Source: Arcobacter sp. CECT 8983 (GTDB taxonomy: Bacteria > Campylobacterota > Campylobacteria > Campylobacterales > Arcobacteraceae). Taken from it: a stretch of 64,000 nucleotides of DNA. The position numbers and the translations under genes are program-made. The notes under the pieces were generated by a model. The model ran no database searches and was not told the origin of the DNA. It was given only the letters and a program-made list of their open reading frames with translations. Below, piece after piece: positions 8,614 through 19,235 of this stretch. Position 1 is the stretch's first letter. Every line of letters starts with the position of its first letter. Location: positions 1 through 64,000 of the forward strand of contig NZ_PDKF01000005.1 of NCBI RefSeq assembly GCF_004118855.1, written 5' to 3'.

Positions 8614-9943
8614 CTTTAGCCTTTTTAAAATTTTCTATTGCTCTTTTTCTTGATAATGATATATCAACCATTGCTTTAGGATAATTATAAAAAAGATTAG
8701 AAGAAAGAGCATTTTCTATATGAAAAAGTTTTGGATCTACATCTTTTAACTCTTTAATAACTGATTTTATAAATAAACCATCTTTATCAAACTTTGAAGA
8801 TTGAGTATATGGATTAAATACTCTAAAATAAGGAGATGCATCAGCCCCTGTACTAGCTGCCCACTGCCATGAACCAATATTTGAACTAGCTTCATAATCT
8901 AAAAGTTTTAAAGCAAAATATTTCTCACCCTTTTTCCAATCTATAAAAAGATTTTTAGTTAAAAATGAAGCAACAATCATTCTTAATCTATTATGCATAA
9001 GACCTGTTCTATTTAAATGAATCATTGCAGCATCGATTATTGGAACCCCTGTTTTACCTTCACACCACTTTTTAAAATCTTCTTCGTTTTGATTCCAAGA
9101 TATTTTTATGCCATTGAAGTTTTCCTCTTGAGAACTTGGAAAATGAAATAATATATAATTATAAAACTCTCTCCAGAAAATTTCTCTAATGAAAAATTCA
9201 CTATTTTTTACTTTTGTTTTTTTAACAATATTAAATACTTCTTTAGGTGAAATAAGACCAAATCTTAAATGAACAGATAGTTTTGAAGTAGCATCTTTAT
9301 AAAAAAAGTCTCTATCTTCTTGATAGCTATCAATTTTTGATAAAAAATCTTTCAATAACTCTCTTGCATTTTTATATAAAAAAGATGGCAAATCTTGTTT
9401 TTCAAAACCTAATTCTTCTAAAGATATGACTTTCCTATAATCAAAGTTTGCAAGTTTGAGCTTTTTATTTCGTTTATACTCTTCTATAGAAGAAGATTGA
9501 GTTATTAAGTTCAATGATTTATAAAAAGGAGTAAATACTTTGTAAGGAGTTTCATCTGCTTTAAGATGATCATTTGGATTTAAAATAAATGAATCATTAA
9601 ATCTTTTTAAAGGAAGAAGCTTTTCAACTTCTATATCTCTTTTGATTGCATAAGCATCAAAGTCTATAGAGCATAGAACTTCATCAAAATCTTTTGATAA
9701 AGTTTTAAAAACATTTAATGGTTCATTATAAAATATTGCCAAATCTAAACCTAAAGATTGAAGTTCTCTCTTTAGGCTTAATACTGAATGATAAATAAAA
9801 GTTACTCTTTTATCATTTTTTGGTAAAGAACTCAAAATATTTTTATCAAAAATAAAAATAGGAAGAACTTCGTGTTCTGCATAGGCTAATAATGCTGAAT
9901 CTGAAACTCTTAAATCTCTTCTAAACCAAAGTATTTGTTTCAT
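8600..9943 (-). CDS. phrB: Deoxyribodipyrimidine photolyase (class I, CPD photolyase-like)
   Basis: A 447-aa cryptochrome/photolyase-family protein. The antenna-binding Rossmann domain occupies residues 1-130 (LWFRRDLRVSDSALLAYA at the start). The FAD-binding helical domain runs from about 180 to the end, with REIFWREFYNYILFHFP, MHNRLRMIVASFLTKNLFIDW and the diagnostic GSWQWAASTGADASPYFRVF. It repairs UV-induced cyclobutane dimers using blue light. It overlaps the upstream DUF523/DUF1722 gene by 4 bp (ATGA) and the flavoprotein gene by 14 bp, so it is clearly operonic. Confidence 0.95.
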   Translation of the reverse strand: MKQILWFRRDLRVSDSALLAYAEHEVLPIFIFDKNILSSLPKNDKRVTFIYHSVLSLKRELQSLGLDLAIFYNEPLNVFKTLSKDFDEVLCSIDFDAYAIKRDIEVEKLLPLKRFNDSFILNPNDHLKADETPYKVFTPFYKSLNLITQSSSIEEYKRNKKLKLANFDYRKVISLEELGFEKQDLPSFLYKNARELLKDFLSKIDSYQEDRDFFYKDATSKLSVHLRFGLISPKEVFNIVKKTKVKNSEFFIREIFWREFYNYILFHFPSSQEENFNGIKISWNQNEEDFKKWCEGKTGVPIIDAAMIHLNRTGLMHNRLRMIVASFLTKNLFIDWKKGEKYFALKLLDYEASSNIGSWQWAASTGADASPYFRVFNPYTQSSKFDKDGLFIKSVIKELKDVDPKLFHIENALSSNLFYNYPKAMVDISLSRKRAIENFKKAKDENL

Positions 9944-10893
9944 TTATAAGCCTCAACTTTAGAACGAAGTGCTAATTCTTTTGGATATGGATTTATAAAT
10001 ACTTGAGTTTTAAGATACTCAATATCAAATTTGTTTGTATAAAGCTTTATTATTTTTATAACTGCAATTAAAGGTACTATTCCTTTTTTAAAGTCCTCAA
10101 GAGTCTCTAAAATATCATCCTTTTCCTCTTTTGATATGACTTTCTTGAAATACCCATAAATATGAAGAAGCACATTGTAAGTTTTAGAGATACTTCCTTT
10201 TTTTGAAATTGCTTCTAAAAAAGCAACTTTATATAAAGATAAGACCTCTTCTATATCTTTTTTTTCATGATTTGCAACAATATTTCCAAGCTCTTTATAT
10301 GAACTTTGAGATTTTGAATATATTAGGTATTTATATGAAGTATGAAAATCAACTAAATCTTTGAAAGATGGCTTTGATTTTAAAAACTCAAAAAGATGTC
10401 TATATGCAAATATTTGCATTAAAAAGTTTTCTCTAAGCCATGGGTCACCTAGTCTTCCTTCTTCTTCAATTGGCAAATAAGGGAATCTTTCTTTTAGCTC
10501 TTTTGCAAAAACTCCAACGCCTACATTTTCGCTTTGACCATTTTTTTTGTCAGGATATATTTTAACTCTTTCCATACCACATGTTGGAGATTTAGATTTT
10601 AATATAAATCCACATAATTGATTATCTTCAATCTTTTTTACTAGCTCTTTAGATATTTCAGTAATAGTATTTGTTACATCTTCATCATCATTTGATGTTC
10701 GTACAGTTACTTCACCATTACTTCTAACTAACCTTATTGCAGGTCTTGGAGTTGGGAAAACTAATCTTTCAGGACAAAAAGCCTCAAAATCAAAGTAGTT
10801 TGATAGTTCATTAACAATAAATTTGTCTCTTGAATGACCACCATCGTATCGGCAGGTAGTACCAAGTAAGCAAGATGATATTCCTAGTTTCAT
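9940..10893 (-). CDS. DUF523-DUF1722 protein (YbgA/2-thiouracil desulfurase-like), photolyase neighbour
   Basis: The 317-aa two-domain protein has DUF523 at about residues 1-145, with Cys-containing motifs SSCLLGTTCRYDGG, FCPER...PTPRPAIRL and KSPTCG. DUF1722 (YbgA) is at about 190-305 (HTSYKYLIYSKSQSSYKELG, YLKTQVFINPYPKELALRS). DUF523 proteins bind an iron-sulfur cluster and include thiouracil desulfurases; DUF1722 is repeatedly encoded beside phrB (family knowledge). First gene of the seven-gene operon; its TATAAT at 10913-10918 and AAAGGAG site fit the ATG at 10893. Confidence 0.9.
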   Translation of the reverse strand: MKLGISSCLLGTTCRYDGGHSRDKFIVNELSNYFDFEAFCPERLVFPTPRPAIRLVRSNGEVTVRTSNDDEDVTNTITEISKELVKKIEDNQLCGFILKSKSPTCGMERVKIYPDKKNGQSENVGVGVFAKELKERFPYLPIEEEGRLGDPWLRENFLMQIFAYRHLFEFLKSKPSFKDLVDFHTSYKYLIYSKSQSSYKELGNIVANHEKKDIEEVLSLYKVAFLEAISKKGSISKTYNVLLHIYGYFKKVISKEEKDDILETLEDFKKGIVPLIAVIKIIKLYTNKFDIEYLKTQVFINPYPKELALRSKVEAYK

Positions 10894-10912
10894 TTTAAAC
10901 TCCTTTTAGGAA

Positions 10913-10918
10913 ATTATA
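10913..10918 (-). promoter_or_regulatory. -10 box of the photolyase operon
   Basis: A perfect TATAAT on the minus strand, 20 bp before the first operon start codon, with an AAAGGAG ribosome binding site at about 10900-10906. No good -35 is visible. A 6-bp inverted repeat (AAACTA...TAGTTT, 10922-10958) spans the expected -35 region and could be an operator, but in AT-rich DNA this is weak evidence. Confidence 0.6.
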
Positions 10919-10964
10919 ATGAAACTAGTATATCTTTGTATATATAAAATGTTAGTTTATAAAG

Positions 10965-12233
10965 TTACCAATCTATAGATTGGATTTTTCCATTTTTTAA
11001 TGGGAATGTAAATGCTTTAGAATAATTAAGTCTTATAATACCTATTGAACTTTTATTGTTTATAGTTTTTAAGAATATAACTGATTCCCCATCTTTTGAA
11101 AATTTAGGGAATTGATTACTTCCATTTGAAGTAAGTCTCTTAAGGAAATCACTTTTTGTTGACATTAAATAAAGATTAAATGTAAAGTGACCAAATTCAC
11201 TATTTCTATCTCTACTTGTATAAACTACATAATCTTTATATGTAGTTGCAGAAGAGTTATTATTTCCATGATAAACTAATCTTTCAACACCTCTACCACC
11301 AATATCTTTTGCAAAAATATTTGGATATTTTAATCTATCTGATACAAATACAATTCTTTTTTCATTATCTACAAAGTGTGCCCCTACATCAATACCTTTA
11401 TAAGTTGTTAACCTTTTTTTTGTTCTATTAACTGCATTATATAAATAAATATCTGGTTGATTATTAGGTGCAGCAGTAATTAAAAGTTTTTTTTCATCTT
11501 CACTTACATCAGATGCAACAATCATCCCTTCACTTTTCATAATAACTTCTCTTTGTCTAGTATAAATATTAGTTTTAATTAAAGTAGGAAGTCCATTATC
11601 ATATGTTGTATAATAAAAAGAGTCTTGTTTTTTATTTGCCCATTTAGGGAAAATATTTAGCCCACCTTTTATAACTGGCATTTGGAAAGTAAGAGTATAA
11701 TCAGCAATTATAATATCTGCCTTTTTAGCACTTTTATATTGAGAAAAAATAACAAACTTATCCATCCAATCAATTGGTGGGGCATTTAAATGTTTATTTA
11801 TTCTTATTGCAATTCTATGTGCTAAAAATGGGTATCTATCCTCTTTTGAAGTAGAAAAAGTTCTATTAAACACCATCTTTTTAGCATTAATATCATACAT
11901 TTTAATCATCACTGAATAGCCACCAAAACTACTTACATTTGAACTTACATTTACAAATAGGTCTGTTCCTTTATTTGATAAAACTAGCATATCAGGATTT
12001 GAGTTATAATCAACAACTTGTGAAGATTTTATAACATCAAAATGTCCACTTACTAATAAATCTTTCTCAATCATTTTAGCTACTTTTTGAGTAAGTGGCA
12101 TATTCATTGCACTTGGTGCAACTGAAACTTCAATTTTAGGAATTGATCCTGATTTTTTAACAATATCTAACTCTGCATCAGCTGCAAAAACAAATGTTGT
12201 AATTAGAAATAAAACTGATAATATTTTTTTCAT
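10965..12233 (-). CDS. tolB: Tol-Pal system beta-propeller protein TolB
   Basis: A 422-aa periplasmic protein with signal peptide at residues 1-18 (MKKILSVLFLITTFVFA). The TolB N-terminal domain (about 25-165) is followed by WD40-like PD40 propeller blades (YTTYDNGLPTLIK, VASDVSEDEKKLLITAAPNNQPDIYLYN, FSKDGESVIFLK). TolB shuttles between Pal and the inner-membrane TolQRA motor. It follows tolA by 1 bp. In many Campylobacterota pal follows directly; here the photolyase operon lies between them. Confidence 0.95.
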   Translation of the reverse strand: MKKILSVLFLITTFVFAADAELDIVKKSGSIPKIEVSVAPSAMNMPLTQKVAKMIEKDLLVSGHFDVIKSSQVVDYNSNPDMLVLSNKGTDLFVNVSSNVSSFGGYSVMIKMYDINAKKMVFNRTFSTSKEDRYPFLAHRIAIRINKHLNAPPIDWMDKFVIFSQYKSAKKADIIIADYTLTFQMPVIKGGLNIFPKWANKKQDSFYYTTYDNGLPTLIKTNIYTRQREVIMKSEGMIVASDVSEDEKKLLITAAPNNQPDIYLYNAVNRTKKRLTTYKGIDVGAHFVDNEKRIVFVSDRLKYPNIFAKDIGGRGVERLVYHGNNNSSATTYKDYVVYTSRDRNSEFGHFTFNLYLMSTKSDFLKRLTSNGSNQFPKFSKDGESVIFLKTINNKSSIGIIRLNYSKAFTFPLKNGKIQSIDW

Positions 12234-12234
12234 A

Positions 12235-12963
12235 TTAACCTTCCGATTTAAAGTTTATAATAATATCAACTTTACTGTTAATATTATGTGTAGGAAAAGT
12301 TTCCCTTGTTTGAGAATCTAAAAACTCTTTTAATGATTCATCAAATCGCACATCATTTGAATACTTTATAATTCTGTAATCAAAATCTCCACTATTTGTA
12401 ATCATTACAAGAACTTTTACAATAAGTCCATCTTCTAATAACTTAGGATTCCATCTTTCCCATAAAATCTGTTTTATTTTTGAGAAGTACTCATGTTCTT
12501 CTCCCTTACTTGCTGAATTAACAACAGGTCTATTTGTAGTTGTTTTTACATCATTTAAAAGTTTTGAAACTTTTAGATTATCTGTACTTTTTTCTTTTTG
12601 AAACTTTGATCTAAATCTACTAGGATCAATAGATGCTTTTTGGGTAGTTGTCTCTTTTTCTACTACATTTTTAGACTTAGTTTTAACATTAGCAAATAGT
12701 GATTTAAAATCTGCTTTTTCTTTATTAGAACGAGATGTAGATTTTTTAACTATCTTCTCTTCTTTTGTATTACTTTTTTTTGCAACTCTTTTTTCAGTTG
12801 ATTTTGTTGAAATAAGTTCTAGCTCTAAAACAGTAGTTTTAGTATTAATATCAAATTTTTTAGGTTTTGGAGCATTTATATAGAATAAAAATAATAATCC
12901 AACAATAATATAGATTGAAACAGATATTACACCTGATAGATAAAAGTAGTTTTTATCTTGCAT
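12235..12963 (-). CDS. tolA: TolA/TonB-like energy-transducing protein
   Basis: The 242-aa protein has a single N-terminal transmembrane segment at about residues 6-29, a Lys/Ser/Thr-rich basic linker (about 45-140), and a C-terminal TonB/TolA fold (WERWNPKLLEDGLIVKVLVMITNSG). The position between tolR and tolB supports TolA over TonB. Divergent sequence is normal for this family. The start is 2 bp from the tolR stop codon. Confidence 0.85.
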   Translation of the reverse strand: MQDKNYFYLSGVISVSIYIIVGLLFLFYINAPKPKKFDINTKTTVLELELISTKSTEKRVAKKSNTKEEKIVKKSTSRSNKEKADFKSLFANVKTKSKNVVEKETTTQKASIDPSRFRSKFQKEKSTDNLKVSKLLNDVKTTTNRPVVNSASKGEEHEYFSKIKQILWERWNPKLLEDGLIVKVLVMITNSGDFDYRIIKYSNDVRFDESLKEFLDSQTRETFPTHNINSKVDIIINFKSEG

Positions 12964-12965
12964 AA

Positions 12966-13355
12966 TTATCCATCTGTTATAAGTGATACTTTAGTAAAAC
13001 CAGCTTCTTTTACTGCTTTAAGAATATAAATAACATCATCATACATCAATGTTTTCTCTGCACGAATATGTATTGGTGTTTTTCTATCTTTATTTTGAGC
13101 AAATAAAACAAAATTATCTGCAAAAGTATCAAATTCAAAACTTTTTTTATTAATTTTAATTTCTTTATCTTTTGTTAGAAGTATATCAATTTTTTTTACT
13201 GCTTGTATTTGTTGAGATTTACTTCCTTTTGGAAGATTTATAGGTTCTTCAAACTCAACTACTGGTGCAGTAACCATTAAGATTGCAAGAAGCACTAGCA
13301 TTATATCTACTAAAGGTGTAATGTTTAAATCAGGTTTTTGGTTATAATCAAACAT
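12966..13355 (-). CDS. tolR: TolR/ExbD-family biopolymer transport protein
   Basis: A 129-aa protein with one transmembrane helix at about residues 12-32 containing the proton-path Asp17 (NITPLVDIMLVLLAILMV), followed by a small periplasmic domain. It forms the proton-driven stator with TolQ. The MFDYNQKPDLNITPLVD start is typical of ExbD/TolR. It sits between tolQ (2 bp) and tolA (2 bp). The choice of TolR over ExbD rests on the gene order. Confidence 0.9.
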   Translation of the reverse strand: MFDYNQKPDLNITPLVDIMLVLLAILMVTAPVVEFEEPINLPKGSKSQQIQAVKKIDILLTKDKEIKINKKSFEFDTFADNFVLFAQNKDRKTPIHIRAEKTLMYDDVIYILKAVKEAGFTKVSLITDG

Positions 13356-13357
13356 GA

Positions 13358-13918
13358 TTAACCTTTAGCAATTAATATTTTAGCTTGTGCCTTAATATAT
13401 GTATTTAATTCATAAACTTTTCTTACTAAGATTTGATGAAAGGTATATGCAAAAATTGCTACAAAAATACCAGCTGCCGTTGCAACTAAAGCTTCAGAAA
13501 TTGCAGGTGCAATTACAGAAAAACCTACTTTTGAATGACTTGAGAACTTTGCAAATGACTCAAGAATACCTACTACTGTTCCAAATAGCCCAATAAAAGG
13601 AGCAGTTGATGCAATAATTGACATCCATGATATTCCTACACTAGCATCTTTAATAATATTTATTTCACATGCATGAAGAATATCTTTATTTGTAACTCCA
13701 TTTGCACATTTATTAAGTGCAGACATCGGACTTAAAGTTGAACTTCGTGATGTTAATGCTTCTAGTGATTTTTTTTCAGTAAGAATTGAAGATTTCAATG
13801 ATAGAAATCTGTAGATGAATATCCAAAAAACGATAACCATATATAATGAAAGTGACCACAACACTAAAAGTGTTATGGCACTACCATTACTCAAATAATT
13901 TAAAGCTGAATCAATCAT
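13358..13918 (-). CDS. tolQ: TolQ/ExbB-family proton channel protein
   Basis: A 186-aa MotA/TolQ/ExbB protein with three transmembrane segments (about residues 14-36, 100-122 and 145-167), including IASTAPFIGLFGTVVGILESF and ISEALVATAAGIFVAIFAYTFH, the two conserved channel helices. With TolR it converts proton motive force into TolA movement during cell constriction. It begins only 10 bp after atpC, so the Tol genes appear to be read through from the ATP synthase operon. Confidence 0.92.
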   Translation of the reverse strand: MIDSALNYLSNGSAITLLVLWSLSLYMVIVFWIFIYRFLSLKSSILTEKKSLEALTSRSSTLSPMSALNKCANGVTNKDILHACEINIIKDASVGISWMSIIASTAPFIGLFGTVVGILESFAKFSSHSKVGFSVIAPAISEALVATAAGIFVAIFAYTFHQILVRKVYELNTYIKAQAKILIAKG

Positions 13919-13928
13919 TATCTACTTT

Positions 13929-14306
13929 TTAAGCGAATGAGTTGATTTTAGCCTCAACTGCTGCTAATGATACGTTTGCATCTTTAACAGAGTTAACTAA
14001 ATCTTTTGCAGCGTCAATATTTTTCGCAATTTCAGAGTCAGCACCTGAAGTAAGTGCTACAGCTCCGTCAACTAATACGTCAACAGAACTTTCACTTACT
14101 TTAACATGACCCCAGTTAATTGCTACTGCTTCAGTTGAATCTGCTTTTTCTATTATAATTACGCCAACAGTTAATGATGATACTAAAGAAGCATGTCCTG
14201 GTAAAACTCCGAACTCTCCCTCTTTACCCGGAAGAGTTACAGATTTTACTTCATCACTAAAGATCTGACCATTTGGTGCAACTATTGATAATTTTAGTGT
14301 ATCCAT
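13929..14306 (-). CDS. atpC: ATP synthase F1 epsilon subunit
   Basis: The start is taken at the ATG at 14306, giving 125 aa. The ATG two codons upstream (14312) would sit 1 bp from the AAGG ribosome binding site, while the chosen start has a 7-bp spacing. The N-terminal beta-sandwich contains LSIVAPNGQIFSDEVKSVTLPGKEGEFGVLPGHASLVS, the family signature. The C-terminal helical part is short. It is the rotor subunit that couples F1 to the c-ring and inhibits ATP hydrolysis. Confidence 0.95.
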   Translation of the reverse strand: MDTLKLSIVAPNGQIFSDEVKSVTLPGKEGEFGVLPGHASLVSSLTVGVIIIEKADSTEAVAINWGHVKVSESSVDVLVDGAVALTSGADSEIAKNIDAAKDLVNSVKDANVSLAAVEAKINSFA

Positions 14307-14322
14307 AAGCATGCCTTATTTT

Positions 14323-15735
<1,413 letters not shown>

Positions 15736-16623
15736 TTATTTTAATGATTCAACACCACTGATAATCTCTATCAGCTCTGTTGTAATTGCAGCTTGTCTAG
15801 CTTTATTATATTCAACTGTTAACGAGTTAACTCTATCTTTAGCATTATTAGTTGCAGCTTCCATAGCTTGCATTCTTGCAGAATGTTCTGCTGCTAAAGA
15901 GTCGATTAAAGAATAGTACATATTGAAATCAATATATTTATTCGTTAATTCTTCTAACACTTCTTCATCATCATCTGGTTCAATTTCTAGCATAGATGTT
16001 TCATTTTCTGTAGTTTCAACATCGTCTAGGCTAATTGGAAGTAGTTCTCTTACTCTAATTTCTTGAGTAAGCATATTTAAAAATCCATTGTAAACTAAAA
16101 TTACTTTATCAGTTTCACCTTTTTGGAAATCTTCTACTACATCTTTAATAAAATCTGCAGCTCTATCATAATCTGGTGCAGAAGATAAATCTGTTACCTT
16201 CTGAGATAATTCAATACCTTGGAAAGAGAAGAAATCAACTCCCTTTCTTCCAGCAGCTCTATATCTTACATTTACACCTTTTGATTTATAATCAGCGGCT
16301 AATGCATTAACTTTCTTAATCGTTGCCATGTTAAAACCACCACAAAGACCTTTGTCAGCAGTTACAAAAACAATATCAACTGTTTTTGGGTTCTCGTTAG
16401 GGATAAACGCTTTATTGTGATTACCACCATCTTGAACTTTGCTAACTCTGTTTGCGATCTCAGAAAGAACTTCATTAATCTTCTTAGCATAACTTCTAGA
16501 TTGCTCAGACAGTTGTCTTGTTCTAGTAAGTTTTGCAGAAGATACAAGCTTCATAGCTTTTGTAGTCTTCTGAGTGTTTTTAACACTTCCAATTTTTAAT
16601 TTAATTTCTTTTAAGTTAGCCAT
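15736..16623 (-). CDS. atpG: ATP synthase F1 gamma subunit
   Basis: The 295-aa central-stalk subunit has the N-terminal helix MANLKEIKLKIGSVKNTQKTTKAMKLVSSAKL, a Rossmann-like middle (DIVFVTADKGLCGGFN) and the C-terminal helix AMEAATNNAKDRVNSLTVEYNKARQAAITTELIEIISG, both helices being diagnostic. It rotates within the alpha3beta3 head. It is 10 bp downstream of atpA and 18 bp upstream of atpD. Confidence 0.97.
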   Translation of the reverse strand: MANLKEIKLKIGSVKNTQKTTKAMKLVSSAKLTRTRQLSEQSRSYAKKINEVLSEIANRVSKVQDGGNHNKAFIPNENPKTVDIVFVTADKGLCGGFNMATIKKVNALAADYKSKGVNVRYRAAGRKGVDFFSFQGIELSQKVTDLSSAPDYDRAADFIKDVVEDFQKGETDKVILVYNGFLNMLTQEIRVRELLPISLDDVETTENETSMLEIEPDDDEEVLEELTNKYIDFNMYYSLIDSLAAEHSARMQAMEAATNNAKDRVNSLTVEYNKARQAAITTELIEIISGVESLK

Positions 16624-16633
16624 AGACTAATCC

Positions 16634-18151
16634 TTATTTAGCATTAAAAACAGTTTTAAACTCTTCTAATGCAGCTTTTAATGCTGACTCAGTCTCATCA
16701 TCTAATTTTTTCTTAGATTTAATATCATCTAAAATATTTGCATATTTTTGTTCAATGAATGAGTGTAACTCTTCTTCGTATTTAACTACATCAGATACAG
16801 CAACATCATTTAAGTAACCTTTTGTACCAGCATAGATAATAACGATTTGTTTTTCAATAACTAATGGTTTATTAACACCTTGTTTAAGTACTTCAACCAT
16901 TCTTTGACCAAGCTCAAGCTCTCTTCTTGTAGACTCATCAAGATCTGATGCGAATTGTGCGAATGCTTCTAGCTCTCTATATTGTGCAAGAGATAATTTT
17001 AGTGTACCAGCAACTTGTTTAGTAGCTTTAATTTGTGCAGCTCCACCAACTCTTGATACTGATAAACCAACGTTAATAGCAGGTCTAATACCAGAGTTAA
17101 ACAAGTTAGTTTCTAAGAAGATTTGACCATCTGTAATAGAAATAACGTTTGTTGGAATATATGCAGCAACGTCACCTGCTTGCGTCTCAATAATTGGTAA
17201 TGCAGTCATAGACCCAGCACCATTTTCATCAGACATTTTTGCAGCTCTTTCTAATAATCTTGAGTGTAGATAGAATACATCCCCTGGGAACGCCTCTCTA
17301 CCTGGAGGTCTTCTTAATAATAAAGACATCTCTCTATATGCAACTGCGTGTTTTGATAAATCATCATAGATAATTAAAGCATGTTTACCATTATCTCTGA
17401 AGTACTCACCAATAGTAACACCTGTATATGGTGCTAAGAATTGAAGTGCTGAAGACTCAGAAGCACCTGCATTAACTACAACAGTATAATCCATTGCTCC
17501 ACCCTCTTCTAAAGTTCTAACAACAGAAGCAACAGAAGATGATTTTTGACCAATTGCAACATAAATACAAATTACATCTTCACCTTTTTGGTTAAGAATT
17601 GTATCAATTGCAACAGTTGTTTTACCAGTTTGTCTATCACCAATAATAAGCTCTCTTTGCCCTCTTCCGATTGGAACTAGTGCATCAATTGCTTTAATAC
17701 CAGTTTGTAATGGCTCATGAACAGATTTTCTAGCCATGATTCCAGGAGCTTTTTCCTCAACGAATCTTGACTCAGCTGCGTCAATAGTACCTTTACCATC
17801 AATTGGCTCACCAAGTGCATTAACAACTCTTCCAACCATACCTTCACCAACTGGTGTTTCTAATAATTTTCCAAGTCTCTTACAAGAAGAACCTTCTCTT
17901 AATCCTTCACCTGAACCAAGAACAACAACACCAACAGAAGCTTCTTCTAAGTTAGATGCTAATCCTCTTTCTCCATTTTCGAATTCAACAAGCTCCCCAG
18001 CCATTACATTTTTAAGACCATAAACTTGAGCAATACCATCTGCAAATGAGATGATTTTCCCAGTTTCGTTAACGTCTACATTTAATTCAAAGTTATCAAT
18101 TCTTTCTTTAATGATAGAACTGATTTCATCTGCTTGAATTTTTGCACCCAT
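16634..18151 (-). CDS. atpA: ATP synthase F1 alpha subunit
   Basis: The 505-aa non-catalytic nucleotide-binding subunit has P-loop [26 protein letters not shown] and [14 protein letters not shown] signatures. The N-terminus ([18 protein letters not shown]) is the usual delta-contacting segment. It is co-transcribed with atpH upstream (21 bp) and atpG downstream (10 bp). Confidence 0.98.
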   Translation of the reverse strand: MGAKIQADEISSIIKERIDNFELNVDVNETGKIISFADGIAQVYGLKNVMAGELVEFENGERGLASNLEEASVGVVVLGSGEGLREGSSCKRLGKLLETPVGEGMVGRVVNALGEPIDGKGTIDAAESRFVEEKAPGIMARKSVHEPLQTGIKAIDALVPIGRGQRELIIGDRQTGKTTVAIDTILNQKGEDVICIYVAIGQKSSSVASVVRTLEEGGAMDYTVVVNAGASESSALQFLAPYTGVTIGEYFRDNGKHALIIYDDLSKHAVAYREMSLLLRRPPGREAFPGDVFYLHSRLLERAAKMSDENGAGSMTALPIIETQAGDVAAYIPTNVISITDGQIFLETNLFNSGIRPAINVGLSVSRVGGAAQIKATKQVAGTLKLSLAQYRELEAFAQFASDLDESTRRELELGQRMVEVLKQGVNKPLVIEKQIVIIYAGTKGYLNDVAVSDVVKYEEELHSFIEQKYANILDDIKSKKKLDDETESALKAALEEFKTVFNAK

Positions 18152-18172
18152 TCAATATCTCCTTTATAAGTT

Positions 18173-18703
18173 CTAAACTGCTTTTAAAATATGTTCAATC
18201 ATTTGTGACTTAAGTCTATCTTTTGAGAATGAAATCTCAACACCTAGACTATCAATATCAACTTTGATACCATCGTAATCACAAACATTTTGTGATAGTG
18301 ATAATTGTACATTAAATTTTTCACTGAATTTTTTCTCAATAGTAGAGATATAATCAGATGATAATTCTTTATTACAATATACTATACCTGTGTATGAATT
18401 ATTCATTTTTGCTACTTGTGATTCTAACTCACTTGTAATAGCAGGAATAATTTCAAGTCTTTTCTTTGTTCCTAATAATTTAACAAGATTAGTTAATTCA
18501 ACACTTGCATTATCAACAAATGATAAAACTAAATTAATCTTATCTTCTGATTTTACTTCAGAAGAAGTAACAATAGAAATAAACTTTTCATCTTCATAAG
18601 CTGAAGAAATAGTTTTTAAATCATTATAAATAGCAGTTGCAGACTCTACATCTCTACCATCTAGTAATGCTTTTACATATCTTTTTGCTATTAAATCATT
18701 CAT
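18173..18703 (-). CDS. atpH: ATP synthase F1 delta subunit
   Basis: The 176-aa peripheral-stalk OSCP-like subunit has an N-terminal helical domain (NDLIAKRYVKALLDG) and a conserved C-terminal segment YDGIKVDIDSLGVEISFSKDRLKSQM of the D-G-S-V-...-L type. It clamps the b/b' stator to F1. Its ATG overlaps the atpF stop codon by 1 bp, so translation is coupled. Confidence 0.95.
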   Translation of the reverse strand: MNDLIAKRYVKALLDGRDVESATAIYNDLKTISSAYEDEKFISIVTSSEVKSEDKINLVLSFVDNASVELTNLVKLLGTKKRLEIIPAITSELESQVAKMNNSYTGIVYCNKELSSDYISTIEKKFSEKFNVQLSLSQNVCDYDGIKVDIDSLGVEISFSKDRLKSQMIEHILKAV

Positions 18704-19221
18704 TATGCAACCTTCTTAAGTACGATGTTAGCTAACTCTTCTTGAGTTAATGAAACATTGTCAGAGCTTAATAACTCTTCTAAAACTTCAGAAACAATTT
18801 GTTTCTTAGCTTTTGACATTTCAATTTTAGCTTTTTCATCGAAACTTTTATCAAGATTTGCAATTTCTGCATCTACAGCTTCTGAAACTCTTTTCTTAAC
18901 AGAATCTACATCAGCTTTTGCAGTTTCAACAATTTCATTTGCTAATCTTCTTGCTTCTTCTAACTTGTTAGCAGCATCTTCTACTTTATCTTGAGAAGCT
19001 TTTAAAGTATCTTGTACTTTATCAAGCTCTGCTTGAATAGAAGCAGTTCTACCAGCAAAAAAAGCTTTTAATCTATCTGCTAATAAGTACCATAAGATAC
19101 CAGCAAAAATAATAAAGTTAACGGTTCTTTGTACAATATCGTAATTTGTTTCCGCACCTTCAGCTGAAGCTAATAACGCCATAGGAGTTAAAGCTAATCC
19201 AAGTAGTAATAATTTTTTCAA
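18703..19221 (-). CDS. atpF: ATP synthase F0 b subunit
   Basis: A 172-aa peripheral-stalk subunit with a hydrophobic N-terminus resembling a signal peptide (MKKLLLLGLALTPMALLASA), a transmembrane helix at about residues 30-50 (TVNFIIFAGILWYLLADRLKAFF) and a long amphipathic helix rich in Ala, Glu and Lys. The extra N-terminal hydrophobic stretch is typical of Campylobacterota b subunits. It pairs with the b' subunit encoded just upstream. Confidence 0.95.
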   Translation of the reverse strand: MKKLLLLGLALTPMALLASAEGAETNYDIVQRTVNFIIFAGILWYLLADRLKAFFAGRTASIQAELDKVQDTLKASQDKVEDAANKLEEARRLANEIVETAKADVDSVKKRVSEAVDAEIANLDKSFDEKAKIEMSKAKKQIVSEVLEELLSSDNVSLTQEELANIVLKKVA

Positions 19222-19235
19222 CCCTAACCTCCTAA

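Noticed and set aside
17736-18023. 95-aa plus-strand ORF opposite atpA
   Set aside because: Antisense shadow of a highly conserved coding region, no ribosome binding site or recognisable motif.
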